DNA of 64,000 nt from Pyricularia pennisetigena. Its lineage: Eukaryota; Ascomycota; Sordariomycetes; Magnaporthales; Pyriculariaceae. The DNA lies in the NCBI RefSeq assembly GCF_004337985.1, contig NC_043743.1:645366-709365 (forward strand). The letters run 5' to 3'. Below the pieces are notes generated by a model. It saw nothing but the letters and a program-made list of their open reading frames with translations, was not told the DNA's origin and did no database searches. Positions within the stretch are counted from its first letter, which is position 1; every line of letters begins with the position of its first letter. Made by a program: the position numbers and the translations under genes. Below, one piece after another: positions 57,805 to 64,000 of the stretch.

Positions 57805-59065
57805 CTAATTGGTGTTGCCATTTCGACCCTTACACTGCGGAAGCTGGGACGGCCACCAGCAATTCGTGAAGCCAGCGGCGACTATGGCAACGATAATGGC
57901 GATAATGATGACGATGCTGATGCCCAGGCACCACCACTTGAGCTTGCGACGGTTCTTGGCATGGTCGGCGGCCTTCTTGACTTCCGTGTTGGCGTGGTTG
58001 AGGTTCTGCGTCGTGTCCTCAGCCTGCTGCTCGACCCGCTGCACGATGGGCTCCTGCTGGATGACGAGGGTATCGAGATCCTCAAACATCTTTGCCAGTT
58101 CGACGATCGAATCCTCAATTTGACGCATCTCATTGTGCCGAGCACGAACAGCACCGAGGACGGCCTGGCCTTGGGCGGCCCTGTTTTGCCTCAGCTGTTA
58201 GGGGGAGGTCATGTTAGTAAACAATTCCATAACGACTGATACCATGAAATCAGATGTAAGTAAGCTATGCCAGGTAACAAGGTGACCTACAGCCTGCTGA
58301 AAGACTCCCTCATCGCCCCAGTTCTGATCAGCCGCCCGACGGACCTCCTCCTCCGACGCATCCGGGTTGACGATTCTGTACTGCCTGGCAATCTGCTCGC
58401 GGTACCCCTCCTTGTAGCGCTGCTCCTCCTGGATGTAGTTCCTCAGCTCCTGCTTGAACGTGTCGTTGAGCGTGTTCCACTGCCTCTCCTTGATGGAACG
58501 GCTGCCGTCCTGCGTGTACTCGACGTCCTTCTTGAGCTGCTTGATGGTGGTGCGGATCGACGTGGTGCGGCGCGACGTCTCGGCGATCTGTCGCTCCAGC
58601 TGCTGCTGCGCGCTCGCATCACCGCCCTGCAGCGCGCGCGAGTGCAGAGTCGCAATCGTTTGCACGTCCGACGTTAGCCTGTTGATCTCGCCCCGCGTAA
58701 ACGTCACCTGGCCGAGGAAGTCCTGCTGAGACATGACGGGCGGCCCGGCAGGTTGTTGTTGTTGTTGTTGGTTGTAGTCATAGCCGTTCTGACCTTGGCC
58801 GTACTGTTGTTGTTGTTGTTGTTGCGGCCGGCCATACTGCTGCATCTCATGTTCCTACAGTCGAGCGCGAAGGCGCGAATGTCAGCGACCGTTTTGACAA
58901 TTGTCCCGTCGGTCCAGTGATGCCTTGTGCATCCTCCTTGCACGCCGACCATGCAGTGCGCCGTAGACAACTCACATTTCCGCCATTTCCGTAGCCGTAG
59001 CCAGCCTCGGTCGAGGAAGCTTGGCCGTACGGATTGCCGCCGTATTGTTGTTGGTTGTATGACAT
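57805..59065 (-). CDS. SSO1: Plasma-membrane t-SNARE, syntaxin Sso1/Sso2 type
   Basis: Qa-SNARE for exocytic vesicle fusion. Minus-strand exons 59065-58976, 58854-58291 and 58194-57805 join in frame to 347 aa. The N-terminal 65 residues are Gln/Tyr/Gly-rich, with two glutamine runs encoded by TTG/TTGTTG-type repeats on the plus strand. The Habc three-helix region spans about 75-205 (FTRGEINRLTSDVQTIATLH to WGDEGVFQQAL). The SNARE motif lies at about 241-300 (EMRQIEDSIVELAKMFEDLDTLVIQQEPIVQRVE), with the central Gln layer in LVIQQE. A membrane segment follows at about 305-326 (WCLGISIVIIIAIIVAIVAAG). A 21-residue extracellular tail holding two Cys and three aromatic residues comes after it, longer than in yeast Sso proteins. 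Confidence 0.94.
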
Positions 59066-60774
59066 GATTTTGTTTTGTGTGGATAATGCGGAGCTTCGAT
59101 TGACGCGACGGAGGAACCTGCTTGAGATTGAAATGCTCGCACAGAGATCCGAATGCAACGTATTAAATCACTTGGTATCCGGTAAGACAGCGCTCGGTTG
59201 CTAGATGGTGACAGACAGGCCTGAGCAAGCAGAAAGCAACGAAAGAAAAAAAAAATGCCGAAATGCACCGCTTGACGTTGCGAGAGACAAAATGCCCTGG
59301 AAGCTACAAATTTGTGAAAAGGGTATTGATTGTTGGATACAGAACGTTGCGGTAAATTACTCTGGACTGGGCCCGGGAAGTACAGAGGTACAAGAAAACA
59401 AAAAAAATAAGACCAGAAGCCATCCCGTTCCCAGTTAATTCTGGTTGGGTGGATGACGTTGTATTGTTCCGTACCTGACTGACCCTCAATTCATTTGCCT
59501 TGGTTCTTGCCATTGGCAGGTCACTCCAATCGCCCCAGAAAACCCTGCCCGCAGTGCAGCCTCCCTCCAGCATTTGCTTGCACTAACAAAGTCGAGTGGG
59601 GATCTGAATCCTTAGTCTAGGTTTATGGCGGCTAGAACGCATCGTTTTGCTAGTCCAATGGCGCGGCGTTTGCGTTTCCAACGCGGCTCACATCGACGTA
59701 AGATGTGATACATGCAGAACCGGACAATCTCTTTTGATGAATGATATCATGCTAACAAAGCTATGGGCAGTCAGTCGACTTTTTTTTTGTTTCAAAACAA
59801 CTCTCATTTAATGTCCACAATGAAGAGGGCCATAGCTTTTCGACATGCCATCCCCGTCTTGTTTGTTTCGTTTCGTTAAAGCAAGCTGTCAATCAGTGCC
59901 TGGCGGGGCCTGCGAAATAAGCCAGCGATCGGCGGGCACTGCACGCCCGGTGGGGAAACCGGGATGGCGCAGCAAAAGCAGCCATTACAGATGTTTTCTT
60001 TCTCTTCCATGTGAATGGCTTTTTTAGCTTGGCTGCCTACCTGCCTGCCTGCCTGCCTAGCGGTCTGTTGGGCTGAGGACTCACCTTTCCCCATAATGGG
60101 AACAGTCAGGAGCTCCAAGCGATTGCTGTTGGTGGTTTACATGGAAACCCAGTGCTTGTAAATACCGGTCGATTCGTCTTCTTCGTAAATGTTGATATGG
60201 AACACTAGCATAGTTATGCAGACTATACCACTGAGAACAGTATAGTGTTGATGCGTCATCCACAGTATATGATAATTGCATGTGAAGGTTAAAACGACCG
60301 CCGTCTAGAGCAAACAGTTCCTGCGGACAGCCACGTGCATTCTGACTCGATCTCAGCTGCTACGGGTCCGCATGCCAGTCCCAAAAGGACGCAGCCGTTG
60401 GTCGGATGAACCAACTAAGTTGTTTTGGTTCTCTGCATCTGCCGCCATAGTCAAGCCTCCGCAGTTGTCCTCTGGTATTATGCAGACAGACCCAGCTGCT
60501 TCTACGAGGCCTTGCCTGACAAAACCAGCCCGTCACATCTTGGTCGTTTCGGGAGTATAGGGTACCTAGTCGGGTAGAAAATCATGCTGGAAGCCGATGA
60601 GACTGATGGAAGCTTGTTCAACATGCTTAAAAGAACAAGCTATTACACGGCTGTTAATAACTTTTTGCTAAACCCAGATTTAGTCTTCAATAACAACTTT
60701 TCAGTCACATTCTGGAGCCGTGACATCGACCGAGGAAAGATTATCGTTCCAGTCAGCTTCAAAAGGGTATCAAT
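59066..60774. other. Intergenic region of 1.7 kb between SSO1 and IMP4
   Basis: SSO1 promoter side and IMP4 3' flank, both minus strand. A short (CCTG)n tract lies at about 60040-60058. No gene is seen. Confidence 0.5.
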
Positions 60775-61719
60775 TTACAAGTAGTTCTTCTTTCTGCTGG
60801 TCCGCGTGTACTGGCTCAGGTGCCACTCTACATCGCCATCCTTATTCTCTAACGTTCCTCCCCTAATCTCAAACATCTTCATGCTCATCCGTGGGCCGAC
60901 CTCTGCCAGCTCGACACTTTCGTGACCTGTCCTGACAAAGACGTGATGCCGGACCTCGATAACATCGTCGATGTTCTTGAATGTGATGACGCGATTCGAC
61001 ATCTTTGCCTTGCTTGTGATCGGCTCCCTGGGCGGAAACAGGTGCTTCAAAACCTTGACGACGCGTTGACCAAGTCGGGAGGTGAAGCCGTCAAACACAA
61101 GGTGAGGATATGCCTCGGAAACCGTCCCTCTGACACTGCCGGGGATGTCATGCCTCAGCAAAACGTTGTGGAGAGAGAATGATACTGTCGGACCGTGAGG
61201 CATGTGTGAAATGGTGAGTGCCGTCGGTGTTCCTCGGCGCTCGTGGAGGAGGACGATATCCGAAAGGCCCGCGGCTTGCACACTCCGGACAAGCTCGGGC
61301 AGGATTAGGTTTCCACGGTTGAGCCTTATAGCAGTCGGCAATAGAAGTCGAATCTCTTTTGCAAACGCGGCCAGCCGCGCGCTAGGGTCGCGACTTGTCG
61401 TCACCATCACCCTCGGGTCTACCAGGCCGCTCAGCTGCGCATATTCGTCGTCCAAATCCAAATCTTCTCTGTCTATCCTCGATTCGTCGTAGTGATAGTC
61501 TGCGCGCAACTTCTCGTCGTTTGCAATGTCCTTTTCCAGTGGCCGACCCTGGGCTAATGATGCCCTCATCTTTGCCTTTTTCTCGTTGATTTCTGCATCT
61601 TTCAGGATCGCCGCCTTTCGGTACAGGTAATCCCGCCGTTCTCTTGCTTGTTTTCGCTAGAAGTTGTCAGCGACAAGTGATTATAGCAGCAAGTAGAGTA
61701 TTCTAAGACTTACAATCAT
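60775..61719 (-). CDS. IMP4: Imp4, U3 snoRNP protein (Brix domain)
   Basis: Component of the small-subunit processome (Mpp10-Imp3-Imp4 subcomplex), nucleolar, needed for 18S rRNA processing. Minus-strand exons 61719-61714 and 61656-60775 (57-nt intron, donor GTAAGT, acceptor CTAG) join in frame to 295 aa, close to yeast Imp4 (290). The N-terminus MIRKQARERRDYLYRKA is the family signature, and only Met-Ile comes from the 6-nt first coding exon. A helical linker with LAQGRPLEKDI follows. The Brix domain runs from about residue 85 to 265: PRVMVTTSRDPSARLAAF, LILPELVRS, LLHERRGTPTALTISHMPHGPT, PHLVFDGF, KVLKHLFPP, and ITFKNIDDVIEVRHHVF. It ends with a basic RKKNYL. Divergent from UPF1. Confidence 0.95.
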
Positions 61720-62519
61720 GTTTGTGGCTGTTTCAAAATTGTTGAACGGTATACTGAAGAGGAATATCCAAGCAATTATCGCGCCTTCACGTCCCGGCTA
61801 AAAATTTAGAAAAAGATTGGAGATGCAACCATCAGATGCAAGCACTGGCGGGGTCGTGGAGCTTGCCCAGATCCCTGTAAAACCAGCCTTGGCCGACAAA
61901 ATAGTGGGCCTCATGAGAAGAAAAGCGTGAAATTTGGGGACGACAGTGGTATCATCACGTGCAAGGCCTAGTGGTTTGCGCCCCCATTTATCGACTTTCA
62001 ATGCCCTCTTTGTGTGGCAGTGGAGGAAATGTTGGCTCAAAACTTCTGCAGAGGATCCAATCGCAACCGAGCTACCTTTAGACTAGCAGGCTTATGGAGT
62101 AAAATAAATCATAAAAGAAGAACTGCGCCGATACGTTAGTTTACAATAAAGACTCTGCTGATTCACCCTTCTTCACCGTCTCCTCTGGTGCTTGGGTTGC
62201 AGAAGAAGCAAGGTTAGGTTATTCAAGGCGCGTCACCCTGATATGATGTGACAGTCCCTGATTCCCGACTCCCCCGCCCACTTTTGCCCGCCGAGCCCAA
62301 CATCAAACGGAATTTTTCCACAAGGCTGTGAGTTACCGCCAGCACCGGAAACCGATGACATTCTCATCACCACCGGGATTTTTTTTCACCATTGGCAGCC
62401 GTGTGCATCGCCTTTGTCGCCGCAAGGTCGATTTTATTTCTTGCCCAATCCTGACCGACAGATTGCCTCGCAACTAGAGCCGACTGGGCATCGCGTCACC
62501 GAACCCTCACGCCTCCATA
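61720..62519. promoter_or_regulatory. Bidirectional promoter region (IMP4 / UPF1)
   Basis: 800 bases between two divergent start codons. Both promoters must at least partly lie here. A GC-rich segment is at about 62260-62330. No specific site was identified. Confidence 0.5.
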
Positions 62520-64000
62520 ATGGAGGGCGCGTTTACGCACCTCGGAAACCACCTGATTTCGGACTCTGCCGCCGCAATCAAGGCCGGTGATACTGACGAC
62601 CTTTCCAACATCGATGCCGACGAGAACCTCCTGTATGGAAAATATGGCGGGCGCGGCGGTCTAGGCGGCGCCCGCCGTCGCGGAGCGGACGACGACGAGA
62701 CCGAGGCCTTGGACGATGACGATGATGAGAGTTTGGCCAGCGTTCCCGTAGACGGGATGCGCGGTCTCAGTCTGAAGGCTGCTGAAGAGGAGAAAGAGCT
62801 GCCGGAGCACGCCTGCGCGTATGTATCGTATCCCAACCACTTGGGCTAGGCCGCATACTCGGTGGCCAAGAAAAGAAAAGAAAAAGCAAGTTTACTGACG
62901 TTGGTCGATTATAAAGTTACTGCGGCATACACTCTCCAGCTTGTGTAGTCAAGTGTCTTGGCTGCAAGAAGTGGTTCTGCAATTCTCGTGGCAACACCTC
63001 GTCCTCCCACATAATCAACCATCTCGTTCGCGCGCGTCACAAGGAGGTCCAGCTCCATCCCGAATCCACCTTGGGCGACACCATCTTGGAGTGCTACAAC
63101 TGCGGAGTCCGGAACGTCTTCCTTCTCGGGTTCATTCCCGCCAAGTCCGATACTGTAGTGGTGCTTTTGTGTCGCCAGCCATGCGCCGCGAATCCGTCTT
63201 CCAAGGACATGAGCTGGGACATCTCGAGGTGGTCGCCACTGCTAGATGAGCGGAACTTCCTTTCCTGGCTTGTTGCTGTTCCTACTGATGCCGAGCAGCT
63301 CCGTGCACGGCACCTGACGCCGCCCATGATTGCCAAGCTTGAGGAGCTATGGAAGGAGGATGCGAACGCAACCGTGGACGATCTGGAGAAGAACGAGCAG
63401 ATTGACGACGAGCCTCACCCCGTACTGCTTAAATACGATGACCCCTATCACTACCAGAACATTTTTGGCCCGCTTGTCAAGATGGAGTCAGACTACGACA
63501 AGAAGCTGAAGGAAGCGCAGTCAGAGGATGGTCTTGTCGTTCGGTGGGACTATGGTCTCAACAACAAGCACCTTGCTAGCTTCATCCTGCCCAAAATCGA
63601 GTCTGGGGACGTCAAGCTGGCCGTCGGCGACGAAATGCGACTCAAATACAAGGGAGAGCTCCGTCCTCAGTGGGAAGGTGTTGGTTATGTGGTCAAGATT
63701 CCTAACAATCAGTCTGACGAGGTGACACTGGAGCTGCGGAAATCAGGAAACGACAAGTCTGTGCCAACTGAGTGCACTCATAACTTTTCGGCCGACTACG
63801 TTTGGAAAGCCACCTCATACGATCGGATGCAGCTCGCTATGCGGAACTTTGCCGTCGACGAAATGAGCGTCAGTGGCTATATATTCCACAAACTCCTCGG
63901 TCACGAGGTTGCTGTGGCTCCGATGCGGACTACAATGCCCAAAAAGTTCACGGCTCCTGGTCTCCCTGACCTCAACGGCAGTCAGATCAGTGCAATCAAG
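62520..64000 (+). CDS. UPF1: Upf1 RNA helicase of nonsense-mediated decay (N-terminal part, cut by window end)
   Basis: Exon 1 62520-62818 and exon 2 from 62917 (98-nt intron, donor GTATGT, acceptor AAAG) stay open to the window end, giving about 460 residues of a protein usually about 1,100 aa. After an acidic N-terminus (LDDDDDESL), the Cys/His-rich CH domain that binds Upf2 starts at about residue 96: [41 protein letters not shown], then [19 protein letters not shown] and LLCRQPC. The stalk and 1B regions follow ([35 protein letters not shown]). The last residues ([13 protein letters not shown]) are the Q-motif just before the helicase P-loop, which lies outside the window. Only the part seen can be described. 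Confidence 0.95.

Overview
The window is nuclear DNA of a filamentous ascomycete, most likely a Sordariomycete. Genes carry short introns of about 55-150 nt with GTAAGT/GTGAGT-type donors. Ortholog types not found in budding yeast are present (Barentsz, a four-ZZ NBR1, an Egh16-like secreted protein). Intergenic DNA is rich in homopolymers and pyrimidine tracts. The Egh16/GAS-type gene is compatible with Magnaporthales, but that is an inference. Two runs of N (8573-8618 and 40686-40690) show this is a draft scaffold. Twenty protein-coding genes can be supported. I found no tRNA, rRNA, CRISPR array or intact transposon.

Left part (1-20 kb), less dense and more accessory: a secreted GH47 alpha-mannosidase (+), a CCC1-type vacuolar iron transporter (-), a 6.4-kb stretch without a convincing gene, a secreted Egh16-like protein with an Asn-rich repeat tail (+), the SR splicing factor Srp2 with a 6-nt micro-exon (-), and a solitary fungal O-methyltransferase (-).

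Middle part (20-45 kb), mostly housekeeping and trafficking: the PXA-RGS-PX sorting nexin Mdm1 (+), a RNF10/Mag2-like RING protein (-), a Crp1/Mdg1-like protein with an AMPK-type glycogen-binding domain and a 1-kb intron (-), a ketopantoate reductase (-), the nucleolar RNA-binding protein Nop13 (+), the selective-autophagy receptor NBR1 (-), and a CofD/UPF0052 family protein with an apparent GC-AG intron and an 18-nt exon (-).

Right part (46-64 kb): the exon-junction-complex subunit Barentsz/CASC3 (-), an A1 aspartic protease without a visible signal peptide (-), an aminodeoxychorismate-lyase-like class IV aminotransferase (-) divergent from TOM70 (+), the plasma-membrane t-SNARE Sso1 (-), and the U3 snoRNP protein Imp4 (-) divergent from UPF1 (+, cut by the window end).

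Functional links are by theme rather than by operon. Srp2, Barentsz and Upf1 act in splicing, exon-junction complex and nonsense-mediated decay. Nop13 and Imp4 act in ribosome biogenesis. NBR1, Mdm1 and Sso1 act in membrane traffic and autophagy. I saw no clear new multi-gene system. The most unusual signals are at gene-structure level (micro-exons, a GC-AG intron, long introns), the coding minisatellite in the Egh16-like gene, and the atypical aspartic protease. All exon boundaries were derived by reading splice signals and protein continuity by eye, without transcript data.
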